Assembly (NCBI RefSeq): GCF_016909155.1
Contig: NZ_JAFBFG010000015.1
Location: forward strand, 1-64,000
DNA from: Chryseomicrobium aureum
Lineage (GTDB): Bacteria; Bacillota; Bacilli; Bacillales_A; Planococcaceae
DNA: 64,000 nucleotides
Direction of reading: 5' to 3'
A program made the translations under genes and the position numbers. Position 1 is the first letter of the stretch; each line of letters opens with the position of its first letter. The notes beneath the pieces are model-generated. The model saw nothing but the letters and a program-made list of their open reading frames with translations. It was not told the DNA's origin and made no database searches. Of this stretch, positions 43,582-51,497 are shown piece by piece.

Positions 43582-44664
43582 GCTGACGATGATACCTGAC
43601 ATCATGCCAATATAGGCACAGGCCACAGAGGCTACTCCGAACAAACCGCCTGCTGCGATGGGTGCTCGTTTGATAAACGCCGTCACGACCAGCCCGCCGA
43701 AGATAAACGCAAGGCCGCCGAAGAACAATACAGGAAGCCCTAGTTCAAAGCTCAGCGCCTCTCCTGTGATCAATGAACCCTCAAGGAATAACAGAGATAG
43801 CGCAGAAAGATTGCCCTCCGTGACCATTGAACTTGGGGGTGCCTGATGACTGAAGAAGGCGGTCACCATGAAAATGGCAAACAAAATGACGGATTCTGCA
43901 CGAACCCACGGAATCGGATTCAGTTTACGTGTGATCAACCAGCGTTTCATAAAGAAACTATTGATCACAATATACGCAATCAAAGGAATCATAAGCAACT
44001 GTTTGATGAACAGACCTTGTCCGTACGACGTGCTTAGTCCAGTCACATAATTGGGTACGGTTAGGTCCATCAATAAAAACCCGCTGACTCCCATCGTGAT
44101 AAAACAAATGAAGGCTACCGGGGAAAACCATTTTAGCCAGTTCAGCCAATTGGTTGTCGTCGTGGCGAACCAGGCAATAACGAGAACCACGCCGACCCAG
44201 ATAGCAGCGGCAAGCAGATGGAGAAAATCACCCACAAAGCCTCTCACTGGTGCAATGGAGCTGGCATGACTTGCCCAGGCGATGGTGCCAATCATAAACA
44301 CGGTGAGTGCAAGATACGCCGCTTGAAAGAACCACTCGTTTCGGTGCTGAAATAGCGCATACAAAACAATTAGCAGCACGCCACCTAAGAGTGTGAAATC
44401 CCATGCGAGACCTGTGCGATACGATAGCACGACCATCTCAAATGCTTCCGTAAATGACAACCGCGGCATCAGTGCAAATGTAATTTGAAGTATCGGAATA
44501 AACGCACCAATCACCACAGCCAGTGTACTGATCAATATGACAATTGGAGACACTCGCAAAGCGGGTCGTTTCGTTACAGGTACCGCCAGCAATAAAAAGC
44601 TTCCAACAAGTACAGCCAGTCCAAGCGACAGTACCAGCTGCCCTGCCATAACGAGGAGTTCCAT
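43579..44664 (-). CDS. copD: Copper resistance protein CopD family
   Basis: A 361-residue membrane protein with nine or so helices of the CopD/YcnJ C-terminal type, taking part in copper handling across the membrane. Conserved pieces are GFVGDFLHLLAAAIWVG with the family His and SHASS, plus HQAPPSS near the end. Its ATG overlaps the end of the copC gene by one base. In Bacillus YcnJ the CopC and CopD domains are fused; here they are separate genes. Because copC is frameshifted, the pair may not work as intended. Confidence 0.88.
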   Translation of the reverse strand: MELLVMAGQLVLSLGLAVLVGSFLLLAVPVTKRPALRVSPIVILISTLAVVIGAFIPILQITFALMPRLSFTEAFEMVVLSYRTGLAWDFTLLGGVLLIVLYALFQHRNEWFFQAAYLALTVFMIGTIAWASHASSIAPVRGFVGDFLHLLAAAIWVGVVLVIAWFATTTTNWLNWLKWFSPVAFICFITMGVSGFLLMDLTVPNYVTGLSTSYGQGLFIKQLLMIPLIAYIVINSFFMKRWLITRKLNPIPWVRAESVILFAIFMVTAFFSHQAPPSSMVTEGNLSALSLLFLEGSLITGEALSFELGLPVLFFGGLAFIFGGLVVTAFIKRAPIAAGGLFGVASVACAYIGMMSGIIVS

Positions 44665-45241
44665 TACGCTCTCTTTGTTCTAGTAATAGTGAGGATGCTA
44701 ACCGCTACTAGCACGACCGCAAGTGCGGCAATTATCCAGATGAATGGAGAAGTGCTTTCTTCTTGAGCTGTCGCTGTTGTAGAAGCCACTTCTGTCGCTT
44801 GGGATGTCTCATCGGTTTCTTCTTGTTCCGCTGCAACTGGTTCTTCCTCTTCTGTTGCTACCTCTTCCTCAGTAGCTACCTCTTCTACTGATGCATTAAT
44901 ACTAAAGGTAAATGTCCCGTTTAAAGGATGTCCGTCTTCACTTATTGAATTCCAATTGACTGTGTACATGCCATTTTCAAGAGGTTGTTCCAATTGACCA
45001 GTTAGAACGCCGTCTTCAATCGTAAATCCTGTTACGCTTATTTCTTCACCTGATTCAGTGATTACCTCAAACACACTACCTTCTTCAATTTGGCCAGAGT
45101 AAGTCAGTGTAACTGTATCAATTGTTTCTGTCAGTTCCGACCCGTCTTCTGGATTTGTCGTACTAAGTTCAGTGTGTGCAAATGCAGTTGTTGAAAAAAT
45201 AAAGTAATTAAAAATGTGACTGATAGAAGTATTTTTTTCAT
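44664..45241 (-). pseudogene. copC: copC with a frameshift in the signal peptide
   Basis: The gene starts at ATG 45241 behind GGAGG and encodes MKKILLSVTFLITLFF, a normal signal peptide. A run of six T (plus-strand A at 45194-45199) then leaves the frame; with one extra T it would continue as STTAFAHTELSTTNPEDGSE, the mature start of CopC with its copper-binding His. The remaining frame runs open to the stop: a CopC beta-barrel, an acidic linker rich in EEVATEEE and a C-terminal membrane helix. So the gene is whole apart from a single-base loss in a homopolymer: true mutation, slippage switch or sequencing error. Confidence 0.82.
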
Positions 45242-45395
45242 AGAAAGGCCTCCTTTACATTCGGTTTAAGTATACGAAACGTTTGTGAAATATGAATGAA
45301 CTCTATGAGGCTAACGCTAAAACTTTTTAAATGGATCAACTTCCTTTAGACATGCACTTGAAATTCTGTCATCATTGTAAAGGGGTGTAGAGCTA

Positions 45396-45980
45396 ATGAA
45401 GCGAAAAAAACAACCGGTGAATAGTGAACCTATTTTATTAAGTTCCGGAATTTTGTTGCTTATCTTCTCTTTGTTTATACCTATACCTATTATTTTGTTT
45501 ATGCAAGATTTACTATTTTTCAAGGATGATACATTATCGGTTATTCGTCATGATGAAGCTTTTAAAGGGTTGGCTGCTGCTTTTGCTTGGCTGGGAATTG
45601 TTGCACTAGGCGCGTATGCGACTATCGTTTATGCAGATAAAAAGAGAAAGCCTTATCGTCTAAAATGGGTGCATTTGATTTTGGCCTTCCTCAGTGTACC
45701 GATTGCCTTGTTTTCGCTATTCAGTTATTCATCTGTTCAAGAAACTTATATAGAAACTCAAAATTTTGGGGAGTTTAGTTCTGAACGTATAGAGTTGGTT
45801 GAAGTTTCTCAAATTACGCGTCATTATGAACCAAATCCCACCCGAGTAACATCTATTACATTTGTAAGTCCAGATAAAGAAATTACAATCCCATTCAGTG
45901 CAGAAGATGGGCGGACTTCTCGCGCTATACAGAGAATCATTGGTGATTATTCGATTCCTGTGATAGAGGATGGGCTTTAA
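45396..45980 (+). CDS. Hypothetical membrane protein
   Basis: A 194-residue protein with three predicted helices (about residues 14-37, 60-80 and 92-112) and a C-terminal domain of about 80 residues that looks like a PH-like beta fold ([20 protein letters not shown]). No family assigned. AAAGGGGTG before the ATG supports the start. It lies 17 bases before uppP and is likely co-transcribed with it. Confidence 0.75.
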   Translation: MKRKKQPVNSEPILLSSGILLLIFSLFIPIPIILFMQDLLFFKDDTLSVIRHDEAFKGLAAAFAWLGIVALGAYATIVYADKKRKPYRLKWVHLILAFLSVPIALFSLFSYSSVQETYIETQNFGEFSSERIELVEVSQITRHYEPNPTRVTSITFVSPDKEITIPFSAEDGRTSRAIQRIIGDYSIPVIEDGL

Positions 45981-45997
45981 CAGTTAAGGAGTTGGCT

Positions 45998-46804
45998 ATG
46001 GAAGAGTTAATCATTTTACTAAAGTACATATTTTTAGGTTCCCTACAGGGGTTTACTGAACCCATCCCTGTCTCGTCTAGTGGACACCTTGTCATTGCTC
46101 AAGAATTATTTGGGTTAAACATGAGTGTAGACGATTTTACGTTTGAGATTTTAATGAACTTTGCATCACTTCTTGCTGTTCTCGCGATTTACCGAAAAGA
46201 TCTTATACGTTTAGTTACAAACTCATTAAGTTATGTACGTGTTAAAACAGAAGAAACAAAAAAAGATTTTCAGTTTGTGCTCTACTTAATTATTGCCACA
46301 ATCCCTGCAGGAGTGATTGGACTGTTGTTCGAAGATACCATCGCCTCCGTTTTTAGATCGTCAAAAACTGTAGCTGTTGCTTTAATCGCTACAGGTATCG
46401 CTCTATTCTTTATTCGGAATTTGAAGGGGCGCAAAAATGATGGGGATTTGACTTGGAAAGATGCAGTTATTATAGGGTTTGCACAAGCGATCGCTTTAAT
46501 CCCAGGTGTGAGTCGTTCTGGTGCTACCATCGTTGCAGCAATGGGTCTTGGGATGAAGCAAGAGACCGCTCTTCGCTTCTCGTTCTTATTGTTTATCCCA
46601 ATTAGTTTAGGTCTCATCCTAGTAAAAATTCCGGACCTTGCGCTTGGTGATATGTGGCTACCTTACTTACTTGCTTTCCTATTCTCATTCGGTTTCTCTT
46701 ACTTTGCTTTAAAGTGGTTCATGAATATCATGGCGCGTGGAAACCTGATTTATTTCACCATCTACTGTTTAGTTGTAGGGTTTGGATTCTTGATTTTTGG
46801 TTAA
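45998..46804 (+). CDS. uppP: Undecaprenyl-diphosphate phosphatase
   Basis: A 268-residue membrane enzyme that removes a phosphate from undecaprenyl diphosphate so the lipid carrier can be reused for peptidoglycan; it also gives bacitracin tolerance. Motif 1 is [19 protein letters not shown] near the N-terminus (catalytic Glu and His) and motif 2 is [10 protein letters not shown] (catalytic Ser/Arg). About eight helices. AAGGAG favours ATG 45998 over an in-frame TTG six bases earlier. Confidence 0.94.
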   Translation: MEELIILLKYIFLGSLQGFTEPIPVSSSGHLVIAQELFGLNMSVDDFTFEILMNFASLLAVLAIYRKDLIRLVTNSLSYVRVKTEETKKDFQFVLYLIIATIPAGVIGLLFEDTIASVFRSSKTVAVALIATGIALFFIRNLKGRKNDGDLTWKDAVIIGFAQAIALIPGVSRSGATIVAAMGLGMKQETALRFSFLLFIPISLGLILVKIPDLALGDMWLPYLLAFLFSFGFSYFALKWFMNIMARGNLIYFTIYCLVVGFGFLIFG

Positions 46805-46805
46805 C

Positions 46806-46841
46806 AAAAAAGAAGCGAGGACAAAAGTCCTCGCTTCTTAT
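46806..46841. terminator. Bidirectional terminator
   Basis: AAGAAGCGAGGAC / GTCCTCGCTTCTT, thirteen-base perfect stem with four-base loop, shared by uppP and the converging rpmG gene; it overlaps the rpmG stop codon. Confidence 0.9.
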
Positions 46842-46987
46842 TTTGTTTCACGGTGCAGTGTCACACGCTTCAAACGTGGGCAATATTTTTTCAATTCAAT
46901 ACGCTCCGGATTGTTACGCTTATTTTTCGTTGTGATGTAATTGCGGTCTCCTGTTTCAGTACATGCCAATGTAATATTAACTCGCAT
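46838..46987 (-). CDS. rpmG: 50S ribosomal protein L33, zinc-free paralogue
   Basis: A 49-residue ribosomal protein read directly from the sequence: it begins [20 protein letters not shown] and ends [10 protein letters not shown]. It has only single Cys residues where the zinc form has two CxxC pairs, so it is the 'C-minus' L33 that replaces the zinc-containing copy when zinc is scarce. GGAGG lies eight bases before the ATG. It follows the ZagA-type gene by 12 bases on the same strand, downstream of a Zur box, matching its expected control. Confidence 0.92.
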   Translation of the reverse strand: MRVNITLACTETGDRNYITTKNKRNNPERIELKKYCPRLKRVTLHRETK

Positions 46988-46999
46988 TTTTATTTCCTC

Positions 47000-48121
47000 C
47001 TAGTTTTGAATAATCGTTTCTGCACCTGGCAGAGTGTCGTTAAATGACGACCAGTCTTGTTTTAGTTCTTCTTCGGTCAACAAACAGCTAGTAAGATCTT
47101 GACGAATTGTCTCTTGCTCCATCTTGATCCCGATTAAGACAAGCTCTGTTAAATACGCATCTGTGTCTTCTTCCCAATGTCCAATTTTTTCAATTGTCAT
47201 GGCTGGCCCAGCCTGTGAAAGTAAAATGGCATCTTTTGGTCGAGTCGCAATCCATAAAAATCCTTTTGCACGAACAACTTCCACTGGCCATTCCATCAAC
47301 CAATCCATTAAGCGTTCGGGGTGAAAAGGGCGTTCAGCTCTAAACACAAACGATGAAATCCCGTACTCTTCCGTTTCTGGAATATGCTCTTCGTTTAGCT
47401 CTTTGATCCAACCAGCACCTTGGCTTGCTTCTTCAAAATCAAATAAGCCTGTGTCTAGTACATAATCTAATGGAATTTTCGAATGATCTGTCTCGTAAAT
47501 CTTTGCCCCAGGATTTAGTTTACGAATAACACCTTTTAACTCCGCGACATTTTCTTCTTTCAACATATCGACTTTATTAATTAAAATGACGTTCGCAAAT
47601 TCAATCTGATCAATCAATAAATCCGCCACTTCGCGCTCATCATCTTCTCCAACGGCTTCTTTACGGTCAAGAAGTGTTTCGCCTGAAGTGAAATCGTGCC
47701 AGAAACGATTTGCGTCAACAACTGTCACCATTGTATCTAAGCGGCTAATCTGTCCTAAATCGATGCCAACAGTTTCATCGATATAAGTAAATGTTTGTGC
47801 AACTGGAATAGGCTCACTGATTCCTGAAGATTCGATAACCAGGTAATCGATGTCTCCTGTTTCAACGAGCTTTTGTACTTCTAGAATTAGATCTTCACGC
47901 AGTGTACAGCAAATACAACCATTTTGCATTTCTACGAGTTTCTCTTCTGTATGACGAAAGCCACCTTGTTTTACAAGTTCAGCATCTATATTGACTTCGC
48001 TCATGTCATTCACAATAACCGCTACTTTCAGTCCTGCTCGATTGGCGAGAATATGATTGAGTAGTGTTGTTTTTCCAGCTCCGAGATAACCGCTTAATAC
48101 TGTCACAGGAATTTTTCTCAT
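47000..48121 (-). CDS. zagA: Zinc metallochaperone GTPase, ZagA (YciC) type
   Basis: A 373-residue COG0523 G3E GTPase. Walker [15 protein letters not shown] at residue 10, the metal-binding CXCC motif in [13 protein letters not shown] (about residue 65), the GTP-specificity NKVDML and a C-terminal CobW_C domain (about 255-365). Sequence match and the Zur box make it the zinc-starvation metallochaperone ZagA/YciC rather than a cobalamin or nitrile hydratase chaperone. A GTG at 48136 is open but GAGGGG points to ATG 48121. It forms a unit with zinc-free L33. Confidence 0.92.
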   Translation of the reverse strand: MRKIPVTVLSGYLGAGKTTLLNHILANRAGLKVAVIVNDMSEVNIDAELVKQGGFRHTEEKLVEMQNGCICCTLREDLILEVQKLVETGDIDYLVIESSGISEPIPVAQTFTYIDETVGIDLGQISRLDTMVTVVDANRFWHDFTSGETLLDRKEAVGEDDEREVADLLIDQIEFANVILINKVDMLKEENVAELKGVIRKLNPGAKIYETDHSKIPLDYVLDTGLFDFEEASQGAGWIKELNEEHIPETEEYGISSFVFRAERPFHPERLMDWLMEWPVEVVRAKGFLWIATRPKDAILLSQAGPAMTIEKIGHWEEDTDAYLTELVLIGIKMEQETIRQDLTSCLLTEEELKQDWSSFNDTLPGAETIIQN

Positions 48122-48141
48122 AGTAAAGCCCCTCACTTATC

Positions 48142-48163
48142 AAATCGTAATCATTACGTTTTA
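48142..48163. promoter_or_regulatory. Zur box
   Basis: AAATCGTAAT-C-ATTACGTTTT differs from the Bacillus Zur consensus (AAATCGTAATNATTACGATTT) at one position. It lies between the -10 of the zagA promoter and the gene, so zinc-loaded Zur would block transcription. Confidence 0.88.
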
Positions 48164-48164
48164 T

Positions 48165-48193
48165 AGAATACTTTATTCCTTGTCTTAGTGCAA
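48165..48193 (-). promoter_or_regulatory. zagA promoter
   Basis: TTGCAC (48193-48188) and TATTCT (48170-48165) on the minus strand, 17 bases apart, immediately upstream of the Zur box. Confidence 0.65.
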
Positions 48194-48243
48194 GCGAAAC
48201 TTTTACATGTGCTTTCCGTAAATGACTTAAAGGAGTGTTGATC

Positions 48244-48480
48244 ATGAAAAATACAGGAGTTTGTCCAAAATGTAACCATGACGAAGTTCTTCATGTCCAT
48301 GGTATTCTTGAACTCAATGAAATTGGGAATAATATTTATACAGGAATAGGGGCTTTGACAGCATCTCCAGTTGGGCGCTATCTTTGCATGAGTTGTGGCT
48401 ATATGGAAGAATGGCTAGACAATATGCACGACCTCGAGAAAATCAAAAAGCGCTATACGCCATTTAAATGGGGAGACTAA
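48244..48480 (+). CDS. Small zinc-ribbon-like protein
   Basis: A 78-residue protein with two CxxC pairs (CPKC near residue 6 and CMSC near residue 49), spaced as in a zinc ribbon. AAAGGAG sits eight bases before ATG 48244. Function unknown; similar small proteins are listed as nucleic-acid-binding zinc ribbons. It diverges from zagA, and the Zur box lies in the shared 120-base gap, though nearer to zagA. Confidence 0.75.
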   Translation: MKNTGVCPKCNHDEVLHVHGILELNEIGNNIYTGIGALTASPVGRYLCMSCGYMEEWLDNMHDLEKIKKRYTPFKWGD

Positions 48481-48482
48481 AA

Positions 48483-48506
48483 AAAGAGCCGGTTTGAGGC
48501 TCTTAC
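48483..48506. terminator. Bidirectional terminator
   Basis: AAGAGCC / GGCTCTT stem between the zinc-ribbon gene and the converging NUDIX gene, with an A run on one side. Confidence 0.65.
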
Positions 48507-49111
48507 TTGATATGCTTTTCAATTAGTTCCTTCAACGGATTTAAGTAATCTTTCGGCAACGTACCTAAATCATTTAACATAATTGAACGGACCTCATCTA
48601 TTCGAGTGTCACCGACAAACTTATATCCCTTAACTGTTATTGAAACAACACTTCCAACGATTAATTCTAAAAAATCATGGAGTGGAGTCGCATACAATCC
48701 ATCCAGCTCTTCACGCTGAATCTCAAAATCTTCAATCGTTCCGGAATGCTTATATAAAAACACATGCGCGAACTCTGCATCATGAATATCTTTCGTATGA
48801 ATGCAATAAGGAATCACTCCAAGCGAAATCAACTCCCCATAGTTCACATGTATACCGAGCTCCTCATCCATCTCACGGATACCCTCTTCCGCAGTTTCAT
48901 GGGCTCCAATATGTCCCGCTGCGGTAATATCCAAATCGCCCGGATAATCTTTTTTCAGCAAACTACGAAGTTGAAGATAAATCCACCACTCCCCTTGCCG
49001 CTTCTCGAGAACCCAGCAATGAAACACTTCATGCCAATCGCCGTCTCAGTGCACTTCCTCTCGTTCTTTATCTTGTATATACCTATACTCATTAGTGAAT
49101 GTGCGGATCAT
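48503..49111 (-). pseudogene. NUDIX hydrolase interrupted by a stop codon
   Basis: From ATG 49111, behind GGGGGAG, the frame reads MIRTFTNEYRYIQDKEREEVH, then TGA at 49048-49046, and goes on as DGDWHEVFHCWVLEKRQGEW to the real end. Relatives have an unbroken x-x-G-WHE-FHCW junction here, so a single sense codon has become a stop. The rest is intact, with the NUDIX box AAGHIGAHETAEEGIREMDE and a C-terminal helix region. A GTG at 49027 could restart translation but has no good ribosome site. The family (YfcD/IDI-like NUDIX) hydrolyses nucleoside-diphosphate-type substrates. Confidence 0.8.
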
Positions 49112-49137
49112 CTCCCCCATTCTAAACCCCCCCTAAA

Positions 49138-49178
49138 AAAAATCCTCTCCCGCTATGACGATGCAGAAGAGGATTTTG
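49138..49178 (-). terminator. Terminator of hypothetical gene at 49184
   Basis: AAAATCCTCT / AGAGGATTTT ten-base stem with a long loop, followed by a T run on the minus strand. Confidence 0.7.
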
Positions 49179-49183
49179 TTCAT

Positions 49184-49768
49184 TTAGTTTAACTTCTCTT
49201 TACCAGGCAACTCATTGATTTGCAAAGATGCATAGGTGTTACAGAATTTAAAGACTGTCTCGACAACCACTTTCGCACTATATTCCATGAACGGTTTCAT
49301 AGGTTCTCGATTGTTTGGATGGTAGAATGTCGTTAAGAAATCGAGCAGCAAGTCATTCACAATCTTCGTCGTCATATACGCAAGCTCTGCGTGACGCGCC
49401 CGTTCTTCTACAGTCTCACCTTTTAAAACGAAGTCCCGCTGCTTCTCCATCATCTTTTGAAGCTCTTCCGGATCTTTCACCATCGTCCGGAGATTCCCTA
49501 AATACACTTTAAAGCTATCCGGTGAATAAAACGTCTCTTTATCAATACTTTGAAAGAAAAAGTTGTTCATCCCATTTGTATGATTGATATAAAACGCAAC
49601 GTTTTGCAGCAAAGACTCAAGATATACTTCATCTGACTCTACTTTCGCGCGCTTCTCCACAAGAATCTTTTGAATTCCTTGTTGGAGTGTCTCTTTCTCC
49701 CATTTCGGTTGCTTTGTAACCGCATTGATCACGCCAGCTGTCTGCTTCGTTAGTAACTCCATTGACAT
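49184..49768 (-). CDS. Hypothetical cytosolic protein
   Basis: A 194-residue, mostly helical, charged protein with no signal or membrane segment. Segments such as NVAFYINHTNGMNNFFFQSI and FLTTFYHPNNREPMKPFMEY are seen but no family is recognised. GGGAG nine bases before ATG 49768 favours that start over the in-frame codon at 49798. It is a single gene with its own terminator. Confidence 0.72.
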   Translation of the reverse strand: MSMELLTKQTAGVINAVTKQPKWEKETLQQGIQKILVEKRAKVESDEVYLESLLQNVAFYINHTNGMNNFFFQSIDKETFYSPDSFKVYLGNLRTMVKDPEELQKMMEKQRDFVLKGETVEERARHAELAYMTTKIVNDLLLDFLTTFYHPNNREPMKPFMEYSAKVVVETVFKFCNTYASLQINELPGKEKLN

Positions 49769-49846
49769 GTTCGAACACTCCCATATAGTTTCTGACAATT
49801 TCGATAATACCAGTCTACCATAAATAAATCCGCCCTGCAGGGTGCT

Positions 49847-50800
49847 TTAAAAAATAGCCCAGTAGACCAAATGAAAAAACACGGGTGCTGTATATGTTAA
49901 GCTATCCACTTTATTAATCGTCTTACTTTCAATCACTTGTCCATCTACTGTCTCCCGTAAAAAGAAGTTTCGTTTGAGCGCTGACATGACAGCCGTTCCA
50001 AAGAAGCCTGTCGCACCAATCAAAAATCCAGCGAAAACACTAAATGGAACAGACATCGGAGTAATCCATGGCGCTATCACTACCGCGAGCAAAGTTGTTC
50101 CGAGTATCCCAGCCATAACACCCTCCCACGTCAAATCCGGATTAGCCACTGGCAATACTTTTCGTTTGCCCCATTTTTTTGAAACCATATACTGAATCAC
50201 ATCATTGGCCTGCGTCAACGGAATCAAGAACAAAACCATTAAAGCCCCGTATTGTGTAGCAATTCCAACATCATGACGCGTGATTTCTGGCATTTTTGCA
50301 AACAACGCTAAATGACTTAAACCAAATACTAAAAGCATTAGCCCCCACTGTGTCATACTGACAGATTTTAAAAATCCTGCACTGCTTTTTTGAAATAGAC
50401 GAGCGAGTGGCAGAAATAAGAATACATAGATTGGAATAAAAACAATAAACATGCCGTACCATCCAATATAAATCCAGTAAAAGTTGATAGGGATTGCAAG
50501 GTATGCCCAGATAAAAAGTCTACGGTCATGCTTGCGTGTCTCGAGCATTGAAAAGTATTCGCGTAATGCTAAAAAGCATAGCACCATTAGTGACAACAAT
50601 GAAACATTCGGATGAACTAAAAATGATAGTCCAAAAATTGTTGCCATCCCCCACCAGAGCTTTGTGCGGATCACTAATTCTTCATATTTATTTGCGCCCT
50701 TATTTTTCCTCTTTTGAAAATATGTTATAACTGATACAAGAAGACTTACTGCAATCAACACTAGAAATACTACATAGACGACATAAAATGTCGAATTCAT
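49847..50800 (-). CDS. Phosphatidate cytidylyltransferase family protein
   Basis: A 317-residue membrane protein with eight or nine helices. The C-terminal part keeps the CTP_transf_1 features: NPDLTWEGVMAGILG, GFFGTAVMSALKRNFFLRET and the closing D-rich LTYTAPVFFH region. CdsA enzymes make CDP-diacylglycerol from phosphatidate and CTP. This subgroup, with long N-terminal helices, is often a second copy besides housekeeping CdsA. GGTGGAG supports ATG 50800. Divergent from a papain-like protein gene. Confidence 0.83.
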   Translation of the reverse strand: MNSTFYVVYVVFLVLIAVSLLVSVITYFQKRKNKGANKYEELVIRTKLWWGMATIFGLSFLVHPNVSLLSLMVLCFLALREYFSMLETRKHDRRLFIWAYLAIPINFYWIYIGWYGMFIVFIPIYVFLFLPLARLFQKSSAGFLKSVSMTQWGLMLLVFGLSHLALFAKMPEITRHDVGIATQYGALMVLFLIPLTQANDVIQYMVSKKWGKRKVLPVANPDLTWEGVMAGILGTTLLAVVIAPWITPMSVPFSVFAGFLIGATGFFGTAVMSALKRNFFLRETVDGQVIESKTINKVDSLTYTAPVFFHLVYWAIF

Positions 50801-50860
50801 AAAATACTCCACCAACATTTGCCCACACCCCTGGTATCAAACAGAAGGAGAGGATCCCCT

Positions 50861-51406
50861 TTGAATGAACGATTTGTCTACATCTTATTAACCGATACAG
50901 GTACTGTTTTTACAAAGACTATCAAAACGTACACGAAAGCTCCCTATAATCATTCTTCTCTCTCTCTCGATAAAGAACTGACTCAATTATATAGCTTTGG
51001 GCGCAAAAAACCCAACAACCCTTTTCAAGCAGGTTTTGTCCAAGAAGATGTCCTTAACGGCACCTATAAAAAGTATCCTAATACAACATGTGCGCTTTAT
51101 GAAATCCAAGTAAGCCCACGTCAATATCAAAAGATTGAGCGGATGATAGCATTATTTCAGAAAAACAATAAAAAGACGATTTATAATTTATTAGGTGTCT
51201 TTGGCGTTGCAGTAAAAGCTCCGTTCGAACCAAAAGGGTCTTATTTTTGTTCACAATTTGTTGCTGAAATTCTACATCGTGCTGGAATTCGCTTTTGGCC
51301 CAAGCTCCCTTCATTAGTTGAACCAAATGATTTTCGAACAATTTTATCGTCATACTTAGTCTATGAGGGATTACTACAAGAATATGTAGCACAAAAAAAG
51401 AGCTAG
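50861..51406 (+). CDS. Permuted papain-like (YiiX/NlpC-P60-type) protein
   Basis: A 181-residue protein of the permuted NlpC/P60 (YiiX) kind. The putative catalytic His is in APYNHSSLSLD (about residue 29) and the Cys in SYFCSQFVAEIL (about 140), in the inverted order typical of this clan. No signal peptide, so it is probably cytosolic. It starts at TTG 50861, eight bases after AGGAGAGG. Such enzymes act on amide or ester bonds of lipids or peptides; substrate unknown. Confidence 0.75.
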   Translation: MNERFVYILLTDTGTVFTKTIKTYTKAPYNHSSLSLDKELTQLYSFGRKKPNNPFQAGFVQEDVLNGTYKKYPNTTCALYEIQVSPRQYQKIERMIALFQKNNKKTIYNLLGVFGVAVKAPFEPKGSYFCSQFVAEILHRAGIRFWPKLPSLVEPNDFRTILSSYLVYEGLLQEYVAQKKS

Positions 51407-51497
51407 TTGACGAACAAATTAATTTCCAATGTATGGTTTCCTAATTACCGAAATGGTATACTATTCTAAATAATTGAACTTATATGGATGTGACCCA

